Source: a virus. Taken from it: a DNA stretch of 64,000 bases. Positions 14,809 through 22,451 of the stretch are shown here, piece by piece (position 1 is the first letter of the stretch; every line of letters starts with the position of its first letter). The notes under the pieces are model-generated. The model did no database searches. It was not told the DNA's origin and saw only the letters and a program-made list of their open reading frames with translations. The translations under genes and the position numbers were made by a program. The stretch covers positions 1-64,000 of IMG/VR virus record IMGVR_UViG_3300008261_001864. One strand, given 5' to 3'.

Positions 14809-16281
14809 TCACACGTTGTTCATGGCGTCCAAGACCGCCTGATGATCCTCGACACCCATGCCGCGACCGTCGCTGCCCTGCCATGTGTCGAGGTTGTAGA
14901 TGCGGCGGCAGGCGAACTCGACCTTCGCCATGAACGGCTCAATCAGCGGGTTGTCTCGGTTCTTCATGTTGCAGAACAGGGTGGTGCCGTTCTTGCGATG
15001 CTCGTCGTCGAGGAACGTGGTCGTGATGACGTCCGCTGACTTCTCGACCTCGTTCGCATAGGCAAGAGCCGACATCTTGTAGCGGCCCTGATTCTTGACG
15101 GCCTCCTCCTTGCCCTGACGGTTGATCTGGAACAGAAGCAGGGTGGGGATTTTCTCACCGTTGTTGAAATGCAGGCAGAACTTCTTGGTGTCGCGGATGA
15201 TGCTGTTGAGTTCGACCGTGTAATCCTTGGCCCGCTTCTCTTTCCGCGCCTCCATAAGCTGCCCGTGGTCAATGACCACCAGCCCAATCTCCATCTGCTT
15301 GTGGGTGAGTTCGGCGTCCATGCGGATGTCCGTGATCGTCATGTCACGGTCGGGGGCGCGAATCTCGAACGAGCAGTAGTCTTGGTTGTTGCAAAAATCG
15401 TCGATGACCGTCTGGTAGAAGGCTTCATCCTCGGGCGTCAGTTCGCCGTCGCGCACCTTGCGGTAGTCGAGGGGGCGATACCCCTGCGCCCGAAACTTCG
15501 CATGGCTGCTGTGGAGGACGTAAATCTGGAGCCGCAACTGCTCGTAAGGCATCTCCAGCGAGTAGTAGAGGACGTTCGTGCGGTAGCGGGTGACGAGGTT
15601 GTAGCACCAGTTGAGAGCGAAGGTGGTCTTGAGTTCGCCAGGGAACGCCGCGTGAACCCAGAGTTCGCCCTTCTTGATGCCGTGGCTCACCGAGTCGATG
15701 TTGTTGAGGCCGGTGAACCGACCCCACACCTTGTCCTTGTTGACCTTGGCATCCTTGTAGGAGTCCCACATGGCCTGCCCGTCTAGCCGGATGTCGCCAG
15801 CCGTTCGGGCATTGAAGTCCGAGATCACAAGGTCATGGGCCTTCTGCTGGAAGTAAACAAGCCCTTCCCTGACGCCCTGCTTGCGTATCTTCTCGCGCCC
15901 CTCCTGCACCACCAGACCCTTGTTGATGATCTCGTGGGCCTCCTTCAAGAGGGCCGACGCCTTGATGCGGTTCTGGTCCTCCTGTAGGGTCTGGATGAGG
16001 TGCGTGTAGTTGGTTCGGATGTACCACGGGGCGGCCTCAACGTCCTTGAGACGCTCCGTTACCTCGATGTCGCCGGTCTTGTCGAAGTAGTCAGCGACCG
16101 TCTGCCCGCTGGGCATTTCGAGACGCTGCTGGAAGTATTGCTTGAGGAAGTCAAAGAGCCGCCCGTCGTCGGGGCGCGTCCACTCCAGATGCGACTGCAC
16201 GAGCTTCTGGAAGTTCTGGACGAGGTTCTCGGGCGCGATGTTGCTGTCGAAGTCAATGCACGAGCGTAGGAGCCTTTTCAT
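14809..16281 (-). CDS. DnaB-like replicative helicase with altered Walker A
   Basis: 490 residues. A helical N-terminal domain (1-185) precedes a RecA-like core: HAAFPGELKTTFALN near 210-224, VLYYSLEMP, Walker B IGLVVIDHGQLME, TLLLFQINRQGKEE and the SALAYANEVEKSADVITT segment, all in DnaB order. The P-loop reads PGELKTT: the lysine is kept but the glycine usually before it is Leu. Its ATG overlaps the zinc-ribbon gene stop by four bases. Altered loops of this kind may occur in phage helicases; reduced ATPase activity or replacement by the SNF2-type helicase is possible but not shown. Confidence 0.86.
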   Translation of the reverse strand: MKRLLRSCIDFDSNIAPENLVQNFQKLVQSHLEWTRPDDGRLFDFLKQYFQQRLEMPSGQTVADYFDKTGDIEVTERLKDVEAAPWYIRTNYTHLIQTLQEDQNRIKASALLKEAHEIINKGLVVQEGREKIRKQGVREGLVYFQQKAHDLVISDFNARTAGDIRLDGQAMWDSYKDAKVNKDKVWGRFTGLNNIDSVSHGIKKGELWVHAAFPGELKTTFALNWCYNLVTRYRTNVLYYSLEMPYEQLRLQIYVLHSSHAKFRAQGYRPLDYRKVRDGELTPEDEAFYQTVIDDFCNNQDYCSFEIRAPDRDMTITDIRMDAELTHKQMEIGLVVIDHGQLMEARKEKRAKDYTVELNSIIRDTKKFCLHFNNGEKIPTLLLFQINRQGKEEAVKNQGRYKMSALAYANEVEKSADVITTTFLDDEHRKNGTTLFCNMKNRDNPLIEPFMAKVEFACRRIYNLDTWQGSDGRGMGVEDHQAVLDAMNNV

Positions 16282-17144
16282 ACCGGCCCTCCCCCACCAC
16301 GCTTCTTGCCACCCTTCTTGAAGCGAGGAGCGTCGTCGCCAAAGATTGCCCCCATCTCCACGGCGGGTGCCGTGAACTGCGAGGCAGGGGCGTGGGTGGG
16401 CCTCGGAGCCGGTTCTGGGCTTGGCGTTCGGACCCCCATGCCAACGTCCTCGTCGTCCTCCGTCCCGTCAAAGCCGTGGAGGGCATCCGTGGGGCGTTGC
16501 TCGATGACGAGGTTGATGACCTCAAAGAGCCGGTGGATGTAGCCGCCGACGTCCTCGTTGTACGAAAAGTGGCCGTAGCCAAACGGGCTGCTGGGCACCT
16601 CGACGAGCCACGTTGGCTTATCAGCCGCCTCCCGCAGCATGAGGGCTTCCTTGAGGACGCCAGGCATGGCGACGTTCTTGTATCCGAGGAAACCCAGCCG
16701 CAGGATCACGAGGTCGATCTCGGGGCCGACCAAATCCCCGATGCTGTTGTAGGTCACCACGTCGTCCCGCGTGTCGCGGGAGCGCGTCTTGTAGGACTCG
16801 TTCCCCAGATAGACGGTCTTGAGTTTCTCGTCCGTCACGATGCGGTAGCGGAACATCGGCCCCTTGCAGGCCAGCGTCCACTTGAGGTGGGGCAGCAGGT
16901 CCGACCAGTAGGACTTGATGAACAGGTTGTCGCCGGTTCGGTCCACCTTCGGCGGCAGCCCCTTGCCCGCCAACTCGTAGAGAGGGCTGCGCGTCATGGT
17001 GGGCGCGGAAGCGATCTCGGGTCCGAGGTACGCCTTCAAGGTCTTGGCGTAACTACAGATACATTGGGTGACACGGCCCTCGTCGCCATCGACGTGGGTG
17101 AACCCCGTGTAGTTGCACTTGGAGCAGCCCTTTTGCTCGGTCAT
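16278..17144 (-). CDS. zinc-ribbon protein, helicase-loader candidate
   Basis: 288 residues. The N-terminal C7-C10-C28-C30 set (GCSKCNYTGF and CICSYAK) looks like a zinc ribbon. The middle (LVILRLGFLGYKNVAMPGVLKEAL and DKPTWLVEVPSSPF, quoted in parts) runs like the Walker B to sensor 1 region of DnaC-type loaders, but no Walker A is visible. The C-terminus is a Pro-rich, then Lys/Gly-rich tail (FKKGGKKRGGGG). The start MTEQKGC at 17144 has GAGG upstream within a GGTGTATGAGG copy. The four-base overlap with the helicase gene supports a loader role; this is inference. Confidence 0.62.
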   Translation of the reverse strand: MTEQKGCSKCNYTGFTHVDGDEGRVTQCICSYAKTLKAYLGPEIASAPTMTRSPLYELAGKGLPPKVDRTGDNLFIKSYWSDLLPHLKWTLACKGPMFRYRIVTDEKLKTVYLGNESYKTRSRDTRDDVVTYNSIGDLVGPEIDLVILRLGFLGYKNVAMPGVLKEALMLREAADKPTWLVEVPSSPFGYGHFSYNEDVGGYIHRLFEVINLVIEQRPTDALHGFDGTEDDEDVGMGVRTPSPEPAPRPTHAPASQFTAPAVEMGAIFGDDAPRFKKGGKKRGGGGPV

Positions 17145-17150
17145 GTGCGC

Positions 17151-17160
17151 CTCATACACC
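17151..17160 (-). promoter_or_regulatory. variant GGTGTATGAG leader
   Basis: GGTGTATGAGG, variant of the recurring leader motif, in the 24-base gap between the SNF2-like stop (17169) and the ATG at 17144. It supplies the GAGG ribosome site. Confidence 0.4.
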
Positions 17161-17168
17161 GGCAAGGG

Positions 17169-18920
17169 TCATTCATCGGAGGAATCCTTGCCCTGTAGGC
17201 GTCGGATGAGGTCCTTGGTACCTGACCCCTCACGCTCGAAGTCGAGAGCGCCCACCGCCGCCTCGCCCAGCACTCGGTCGATGAGGTTCTTCTTGGACTG
17301 CAAGAGAGCCAGAACGTGATGGTCAATCGTCTTGCGGTCCTTCTTCTTCTCGCGGGGCCGCTCTGCGATGAGGTGGTAGCAGACGATGTGCTGATGGGGG
17401 CTGCCAATACGGATAGGCCGCCCGAGAAGCTGGACGTAGTTACCCCATGACCACGGGGCATCGTAGAAGATCATCGCGGACGCAGCCTGTAGGTTGATGG
17501 CCTCGCTGCCAGCGTCCGTGATGAAGATGACCTTGACATCCGACTCAAGGTTCTGAAAGACCTCCTGATGGCGGCGACGAGTCTTGTCGTCCTCCCGCCC
17601 CGTGATCCGCACGCTCTTGATGCTGGCCTCTGCGAGGATGTGCTGGAGGCGCGTCACAACCTTCTCAAACCGCGTATAGACGATCACCTTGTCGTTCTCT
17701 AGTTCGTCCGTGATGAGGTCGAGGAGCGCCTGCTCCTTGGCCCCCAACTTGTCGATCTTGAGTAACTCGTCCCTGTAGATGCCCGTCTCGATCTCGGACT
17801 CGGCCTCGAACTTGAGGATCGACAGGGAATCCACAACCTGCTGGCAGTAGATGAGGGACACGAACGCCTTGTGTTCCTCGTAGTCCTTCACGGTCCCGTC
17901 GCCCATCTCAAAGACGCCCGACAGCGCCTCACCGTACTTGGAGTCCTCGGCGGGGCTGAGTTCGCAGGTGATCTCCTTGGTGATGAGGGTCGGCAGTTCG
18001 TCCGAGACGACGTGCTTGGGACGCCCGAGGAAGAACGGGTCGATCTTGTCACGGAAGTGCTGGAGGTTCCGATACCCGACGACGAGCGGTACCTGTCGGC
18101 CCCCTGCCACACGGGTCAGCCGCGTCACGCAGTAGTCGTTCATGAACGCCGTCTTGGTGGTGAACAGGTCGGGTACGAGCGCCTTGTAGATGGAGAACCC
18201 CTCCATGAGGTTGTTCTTGAGCAGCGTGGCGGTCAGCCCGTAGGCCCGATGGGCCAGCCCCGAGAGTTGGGCGCAGACCTGCCAGGTCTTGGTCGAGTTG
18301 GTCTTGAAGGCCGTCGCCTCGTCAAAGACCACCACGACGTTCTGGGTGTTCTGCACGATGCCGTGGACCATGCCCGGCTTGACGGGAGACTTCGGGTCCT
18401 TGGGGTCGGCGCGACCAGCCCCCTCCGTCCAATCCTTCACCAGCAGGTGATAGTTGACGAGCAGGACGGCCTTCTCGTCCGTGTTGGTGGGGTGCTTGGC
18501 CCACGCCTCATAGACCTTGCGGCGCTCTTTGGGGGTCGAGGTAGTCACCACGAACGTCTTGACGTTGTGGGCAAACCTGTGAATCTCCCCCTCCCATTGA
18601 CGCAGGGCTGACTTCGGGGTGACGACGATGACCTTGTTGGCCGGTTCCTTGGGCCACAGGTAGCAGAGGGTGCCGATCACCTGAGCCGTTTTCCCCAGGC
18701 CAGTTCCGTCACCCAGCACCATCCGCTTCATCATCAGAAGGTGGTAGATGCCCTGCGACTGATAGTACCGCAGCCGCAACGGTTGGGGCTTGCCGTCCAG
18801 CCCCTTGATCTCCGTGCGGAGCATTGGAGTCGGCTTGAGCGCCACCGTCTTGGAAGCCCGTATCTTCTTGAGGTTGTCGTAAGCGGCTTGGATTTCTGGG
18901 GCGAGCGGTTTGTCTGCCAT
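17169..18920 (-). CDS. SNF2-family (SF2) DNA helicase/translocase
   Basis: 583 residues. Motif I is GDGTGLGKTAQ near 70-80, motif Ia VIVVTPKSALRQW, motif II VVVFDEATAFKT (DEAT instead of DEAH), motif III GLTATLL, motif V DAGSEAINLQAAS and motif VI QLLGRPIRIGS. The order is that of SWI2/SNF2 ATPases, which move along duplex DNA rather than open it. A role in replication restart, recombination or clearing host proteins is likely. I set the start at 18920 (MADKPLAPE) after AGAGAGGGGG; the open frame extends to 19442 but crosses the regulatory region and the + strand gene. C-terminus LIRRLQGKDSSDE. Confidence 0.9.
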   Translation of the reverse strand: MADKPLAPEIQAAYDNLKKIRASKTVALKPTPMLRTEIKGLDGKPQPLRLRYYQSQGIYHLLMMKRMVLGDGTGLGKTAQVIGTLCYLWPKEPANKVIVVTPKSALRQWEGEIHRFAHNVKTFVVTTSTPKERRKVYEAWAKHPTNTDEKAVLLVNYHLLVKDWTEGAGRADPKDPKSPVKPGMVHGIVQNTQNVVVVFDEATAFKTNSTKTWQVCAQLSGLAHRAYGLTATLLKNNLMEGFSIYKALVPDLFTTKTAFMNDYCVTRLTRVAGGRQVPLVVGYRNLQHFRDKIDPFFLGRPKHVVSDELPTLITKEITCELSPAEDSKYGEALSGVFEMGDGTVKDYEEHKAFVSLIYCQQVVDSLSILKFEAESEIETGIYRDELLKIDKLGAKEQALLDLITDELENDKVIVYTRFEKVVTRLQHILAEASIKSVRITGREDDKTRRRHQEVFQNLESDVKVIFITDAGSEAINLQAASAMIFYDAPWSWGNYVQLLGRPIRIGSPHQHIVCYHLIAERPREKKKDRKTIDHHVLALLQSKKNLIDRVLGEAAVGALDFEREGSGTKDLIRRLQGKDSSDE

Positions 18921-18921
18921 G

Positions 18922-18937
18922 CCCCCTCTCTTACACC
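18922..18937 (-). promoter_or_regulatory. GGTGTAAGAGAGGGGG leader motif before the SNF2-like gene
   Basis: The recurring motif with two extra bases in the purine run, directly before the ATG at 18920. It supports this start over the upstream in-frame ones. Confidence 0.55.
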
Positions 18938-18945
18938 AACCCGAG

Positions 18946-18965
18946 AAGCCACCGGGGCTTTTTTT
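18946..18965 (+). terminator. + strand terminator-like hairpin
   Basis: AAGCC, loop ACCGG, GGCTT and a run of seven T in all on the + strand. The stem is short (5 bases). It would stop antisense transcription coming from the left, just before the + strand promoter-like element. Confidence 0.5.
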
Positions 18966-18970
18966 GGTGG

Positions 18971-19005
18971 CGGTTGATTTCCGCTGGGGTCGCTTCCTAG
19001 TGGGT
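18971..19005 (+). promoter_or_regulatory. promoter-like element for the + strand gene
   Basis: CGGTTGATT, 16 bases, CCTAGTGGGT: the same blocks and spacing as at 1268-1302 before clpX. It ends 27 bases before an ATG with GGAG. Conservation of both blocks and of spacing on opposite strands makes chance unlikely; activity is inferred. Confidence 0.5.
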
Positions 19006-19031
19006 ACAGAACGCCAACCACGGAGACTCAA

Positions 19032-19193
19032 ATGACCATCGACCCGACCGACTTTGGCAGCATCGAGGACAGCGCGGAGTTCGCAGAGTTCGAGCGTGAC
19101 GAGGAGGCTCTCGCCCAACTGATCGCAGAGGGCTTCATCGGACGCCCCGTGGTCGCCCAGACCCCCGTGGTCGAGGACGACATCAACTTCTAA
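19032..19193 (+). CDS. small acidic + strand protein
   Basis: 53 residues, starting MTIDPTDFGSIED and ending VVEDDINF, strongly acidic with one helical core (EFERDEEALAQLIAEGF). It is the only gene on the + strand. The ATG has CGGAGACTCAA before it, and a promoter-like element lies upstream. Codons favour G/C in the third position as in neighbouring genes. The stop lies at the edge of a minus-strand terminator. Acidic proteins of this size are often inhibitors or DNA mimics in phages; that role is a guess. An early gene opposed to the late direction would fit. Confidence 0.6.
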   Translation: MTIDPTDFGSIEDSAEFAEFERDEEALAQLIAEGFIGRPVVAQTPVVEDDINF

Positions 19194-19214
19194 AAAAACG
19201 AGGCCCACGGCCTC
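19192..19214 (-). terminator. terminator after the lysis genes
   Basis: Minus strand: GAGGCC, loop GTG, GGCCTC, G, then seven T. It ends transcripts arriving from the endolysin gene and sits tail to tail with the + strand gene stop. Confidence 0.75.
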
Positions 19215-19481
19215 ATACGGACGAGCCGGTGTAGCAGCCGGATAGTCGGGTGGCCCCCGATGAAGCGAAGCGGGGTTGCTCCCCGTAAAAAAGCCGCAAC
19301 GCCTACGCAAAGCAGGCCGGTGCTGGACGGCACCGCATGGATGGAGTGGTGGAGGGCGCAAGCCCGATGAAGCCCCCCGACCAACCGTCCCTACCCATAC
19401 ACCCACAGCCCACCAAAGCATCGGCCCGCCGCTTCCTGCCATGTGGTCAGGGAGGGCGGGCCGACGTCTTTCGAGCGAACG
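19215..19481. other. non-coding stretch with several hairpins
   Basis: No convincing gene. On the minus strand it holds GCCTGC-TTTGC-GTAGGC followed eight bases later by TTTTTT (a possible weak terminator near 19290-19320), a CGGGG-CCCCG hairpin near 19270-19290, and the large stem at 19421. No tRNA T-loop is seen. It may be an untranslated 3' region or a structured RNA. Confidence 0.4.
19421..19464 (-). other. long hairpin downstream of the endolysin gene
   Basis: TCGGCCCGCC and its exact complement GGCGGGCCGA flank 24 bases that hold an inner CCTG/CAGG pair. There is no strong T run on either strand, so it is not a simple terminator; it could protect the 3' end of the lysis message. Confidence 0.5.
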
Positions 19482-20408
19482 CTAGGCAACCGCCTCGCTG
19501 TCCACGGTGCGACCGTGACAAACGAAGGGCGTGGCTAGGTCCCACTTACCAGCGGCGATCAGCTTGCTAAGGGCATCCTGCCGGTACACGCACTTCTGGA
19601 CGAGCGGGTTGCTGTTCGCGGCCAACCAAGCCCGACGAACCGCGATGTACTCCTTGACCCACTCCTTTTCGTCACCCCCAGCGGCGGGGGTCGGTTCCTT
19701 GACGGCAGCCTTGTGGGTCGCCACACGGCCAGGGCCCGAATGGATGCAGGTGTCGTAGATGGTCAACAGCCCCAACGCCGACGTGAGGCCAAAGGACTCC
19801 GCGTGCTTGACGGCGGGCGAGAAGTACACCTCGTCGAACACCTCGTCCTGCGCCCGCTGCATGAACGCATCCTTGCCCGCCTTCTTGAGCAGCGCGATCA
19901 GATCGTTCAACCACGCCGGATAGGGACCGCCTGGCGTCACCTTGGTGGACTCATTGGAGGCGATCTGGGGGAGGTACTTCTGGAGGTCGCCCGCCAACGG
20001 GCCGCCCAGAGCGATGTACCGCTTCACCACGAGGTCCAGCGACCCCGCCTTGTCGGTACACTGGTGCTTGCCATACGAGATGCCAGCCCCATCCTTCAAG
20101 ATCGTACACGTTGCGTAACTCTCGGGGGTCGGGACCTTACCCGTCTCGAAGATGGCGAGAACCGCATCAATCGCCTTCTTCTGCGCCGCCGTGTAGGCCA
20201 GCTTGCCCGACTTGGCCGCAGGAGCCGCCTTCGCAGGGGCCGCCCCCTGCTTCAACGACGCCTCATAGGCTAGGCTCTGCTTCTCGGTACCAGCACCGTG
20301 GATGCCGTCGGCCTTACCGACGTTGAATCCATGCTCGTTCAAGAACTCCTGCCACGCCTTGACGGCCTCGCCCTTGTCGCCTTGCTTGGTTCTGATTGGT
20401 GTCGTCAC
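19482..20408 (-). CDS. endolysin: peptidoglycan-binding domain plus GH46-like (chitosanase-type) domain
   Basis: 308 residues. Residues 1-55 (GDKGEAVKAWQEFLNEHGFN, then KADGIHGAGTEKQSL) are a PG_binding_1 repeat. After an Ala/Pro linker, residues 70-308 resemble glycoside hydrolase family 46: E88 in IFETGK and D106 in LKDGAGISYGKHQ are 18 apart, as are the catalytic Glu22 and Asp40 of Streptomyces N174 chitosanase. LGLLTIYDTCIHSG fits the family's second half. Such domains act as cell-wall hydrolases in phages. The start is GTG at 20408 with AGAGGT. No signal peptide, so export should need a holin. The upstream gap carries a palindrome and a G-rich repeat. Confidence 0.82.
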   Translation of the reverse strand: MTTPIRTKQGDKGEAVKAWQEFLNEHGFNVGKADGIHGAGTEKQSLAYEASLKQGAAPAKAAPAAKSGKLAYTAAQKKAIDAVLAIFETGKVPTPESYATCTILKDGAGISYGKHQCTDKAGSLDLVVKRYIALGGPLAGDLQKYLPQIASNESTKVTPGGPYPAWLNDLIALLKKAGKDAFMQRAQDEVFDEVYFSPAVKHAESFGLTSALGLLTIYDTCIHSGPGRVATHKAAVKEPTPAAGGDEKEWVKEYIAVRRAWLAANSNPLVQKCVYRQDALSKLIAAGKWDLATPFVCHGRTVDSEAVA

Positions 20409-20433
20409 GTTTGACCTCTACCCTGGTTAGATA

Positions 20434-20451
20434 ATGAACAATGAGGTTCAT
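20434..20451. promoter_or_regulatory. palindrome upstream of endolysin gene
   Basis: ATGAAC-N6-GTTCAT, a perfect 6-base inverted repeat 26 bases before the endolysin GTG. It could be an operator or a small RNA hairpin. Confidence 0.35.
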
Positions 20452-20453
20452 CT

Positions 20454-20474
20454 GGGTATGGGTCTGGGTAGGGG
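20454..20474 (+). other. G-quadruplex-type motif
   Basis: Four G runs of three or four separated by three-base loops (GGG TAT GGG TCT GGG TAG GGGG) on the + strand, which is the template strand for the endolysin gene. It lies in the only gap between two lysis genes. Confidence 0.55.
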
Positions 20475-20480
20475 TCTGGT

Positions 20481-21329
20481 CTAGGTCTTGGCCTTGCCGC
20501 GAGGAGGCTTGAGAGCCTTCTCGATCTTCTTGAGGCGGTCCTCTAGGTCATCGAAACCCTCGGGAAGTTCGGGCGACTCGACCTTGGACTCCAACTTCGC
20601 CACCCGCTCGGATACCTCGGAGATCGAGGTGTGGAGAGAGGACAGCGACGACACCGCGCCATGCAGCTTCTTCAACTCCTCATGGATAGCGGCGTTCTCG
20701 GCCTTGCAGGAGGGGTGCTGGTTCTGCGGCTGTGAGGCTTGCAGTTCCATCTCCTTGAGCTTCTCCTCGTGTTTCTCCTTCGACCGCTGAGAGTAGAACT
20801 TCCACGCCGCACCACCGCCGAGGACCGCGATGGCGGCAATCACAACGGTCATGCCACCGATCTGGCCGTTCGCAGGGATGAGTTTGGACAGTTCATCCGT
20901 CGCGGTAGTCGGCACACCCACGCTCGCCACCGTGTTGGCAGGCGGGGTAGGCATCGGAAGTTGCTGGGGCATCGGGTACTGCGGAGTGGCGTCAGCCAAC
21001 AGGACCGGCAACTCCTCGTGGGCCACCACAACGTCGGCCTCATCGGCCTGCGCGACCTCGGCGTGGTGCTTCACCTTGGCGTGCTTCACCTTGGCGGCGT
21101 GGTGAATCTCGTGCTTCTCGCCCTCGTGGGCTTGGACCCCTTCGTGCTGCTCCATCTGACCGTCCTCTCTTTCGAGTGATTGTTCCACCGATGTTGTTGT
21201 CTCATCCGATCCATCTGATTCTTGATAGTGAAGTATGATAGTGGTGCCCGGCGGGATTAGGCAGTTTTGCAGCCGGGGATCGGTGAGACTGATCGGCTCG
21301 GTCGGAAAGATGCAGTTTTCCGTGGTCAC
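20481..21329 (-). CDS. single-pass membrane protein with His-rich region and coiled coil
   Basis: 282 residues from a GTG at 21329 with GGGGGTGA. Residues 60-90 are His/Lys/Glu-rich (HHAAKVKHAKVKHHAEV). A Pro-rich stretch (MPQQLPMPTPP) precedes one membrane helix at about 159-178 (GMTVVIAAIAVLGGGAAW), then charged helices with heptads (VAKLESKVESPEL, LEDRLKKIEKALK). This layout could fit an envelope-spanning lysis protein, but no spanin signature is clear. It lies between the endolysin and J-domain genes. Confidence 0.68.
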   Translation of the reverse strand: MTTENCIFPTEPISLTDPRLQNCLIPPGTTIILHYQESDGSDETTTSVEQSLEREDGQMEQHEGVQAHEGEKHEIHHAAKVKHAKVKHHAEVAQADEADVVVAHEELPVLLADATPQYPMPQQLPMPTPPANTVASVGVPTTATDELSKLIPANGQIGGMTVVIAAIAVLGGGAAWKFYSQRSKEKHEEKLKEMELQASQPQNQHPSCKAENAAIHEELKKLHGAVSSLSSLHTSISEVSERVAKLESKVESPELPEGFDDLEDRLKKIEKALKPPRGKAKT

Positions 21330-21337
21330 TCACCCCC

Positions 21338-22447
21338 TTATTTCATCTGAGCGAGGGTCGCCTCCAAGATGGCGCGAGTCGCACCAGACAAGGAAAAGTT
21401 GTTGAGAATCGTTTGTATGAGTTGTTTCCCCTCCTTCATACGGGTCAGACTCTTTTTCTCACCCCCGTAGGTGTAGTCACCAAAGACCCGACGCACCAAC
21501 CCCGCCTTCACGAACTTGGTGAGGTCACGCTCGTTCAGATACTCTGGCTTCCCGTTGCACACGATGGCGACCGCCTCGTAGTCCCCCGAGTACCCGCCTC
21601 GATCCACCTTGTAGTGGTCGGGCTTGGCGTCGTAGGACTTGCCGTAGGTGATCTCGACGACGTTCTTACGCCCCGCCACGCTCGCCGCATCCCCAGCCAC
21701 CTGCCCCGACTCCACCAACCAATGCTTGATGGAGATGCCCGTCCCTCGGGGCATCTTGTCGTCGTCCAGTTTCCAGCCCTGTGCGTCCACGACCTTCGAG
21801 TTGAACTTGCCGTCGAAGTCCACGAGCTTCATGGCCTTCACGACGTTCCCATAGAGCCACGCGGGCTGGGAACCCTCGTCGGCTTTGATGGGGAACTCGA
21901 AGGAACGGATCGTCCAGATGTCTTGGTCGGCCCCCGCGCCAATGAACATCTGCTCGTAAACGAAGTGCCGCATCGCCACAAAGACGTGCTTTGCGTCGGT
22001 TCGACCGTAGGCGACTCGGCAGGTGTCGGAACGGCTGTACTCATCGGACGAGTACCCCGTGCCCCGCTGGAGGTCCGTCACAAACAGCCACCCGACGCCT
22101 GCCGGAATACCGGCTTTCCCCTTGGCGTCGTTGAAACTGACCTCCTTGGCTCTCGGCTTATCGTACCGTACCTGACCGCCAGAGGGCGGCGGGGGCGACG
22201 AGGGACCCGTCGAGGGGCTGCTCCGATCATAGGTGGGCCGCTGCCGTCCCGTCAGAACGTCACGGGCGACGTTGACCTGTACCATCTGATCTTCGCTACC
22301 ACCCCGATCAGGGTGCGCCTCGAACGCCTTGGCTCGGTACGCCTTGGTGATCTCAGCCTCGCTGGGGTTGTCAGACGGCGAGAAGCCAAGCAGGGACTTG
22401 GCCTCGTCGAGCGTCATGGCGATTCGCAGGAATGAGTAACGGTCCAT
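21338..22447 (-). CDS. J-domain (DnaJ-like) protein
   Basis: 369 residues. The N-terminal 60 residues form a J domain: LLGFSPSDNPSEAEITKAYR, then HPDRGGS near 45-51, the HPD loop that stimulates DnaK ATPase. A Ser/Pro-rich linker (SSPSTGPSSPPPPSGG) leads to a 270-residue C-terminal region I do not recognise, rich in Tyr and beta strands (YGKSYDAKPDHYKVDRGGYSG in parts). There are no zinc-finger or G/F domains, so it is not a classical DnaJ. The ATG at 22447 is chosen; an in-frame ATG at residue 11 is possible. Recruiting host DnaK to phage assembly or lysis is inferred. Confidence 0.8.
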   Translation of the reverse strand: MDRYSFLRIAMTLDEAKSLLGFSPSDNPSEAEITKAYRAKAFEAHPDRGGSEDQMVQVNVARDVLTGRQRPTYDRSSPSTGPSSPPPPSGGQVRYDKPRAKEVSFNDAKGKAGIPAGVGWLFVTDLQRGTGYSSDEYSRSDTCRVAYGRTDAKHVFVAMRHFVYEQMFIGAGADQDIWTIRSFEFPIKADEGSQPAWLYGNVVKAMKLVDFDGKFNSKVVDAQGWKLDDDKMPRGTGISIKHWLVESGQVAGDAASVAGRKNVVEITYGKSYDAKPDHYKVDRGGYSGDYEAVAIVCNGKPEYLNERDLTKFVKAGLVRRVFGDYTYGGEKKSLTRMKEGKQLIQTILNNFSLSGATRAILEATLAQMK

Positions 22448-22451
22448 CGTG

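Noticed and set aside
18921-19442. N-terminal extension of the SNF2-like gene
   Set aside because: It would cross terminators, the promoter-like element and the + strand gene. The start at 18920 has a conserved leader and fits the family N-terminus.
19215-19481. Possible tRNA or small RNA gene
   Set aside because: Several hairpins, but no T-loop consensus, no complete cloverleaf and no clear promoter; left as unassigned structured DNA.
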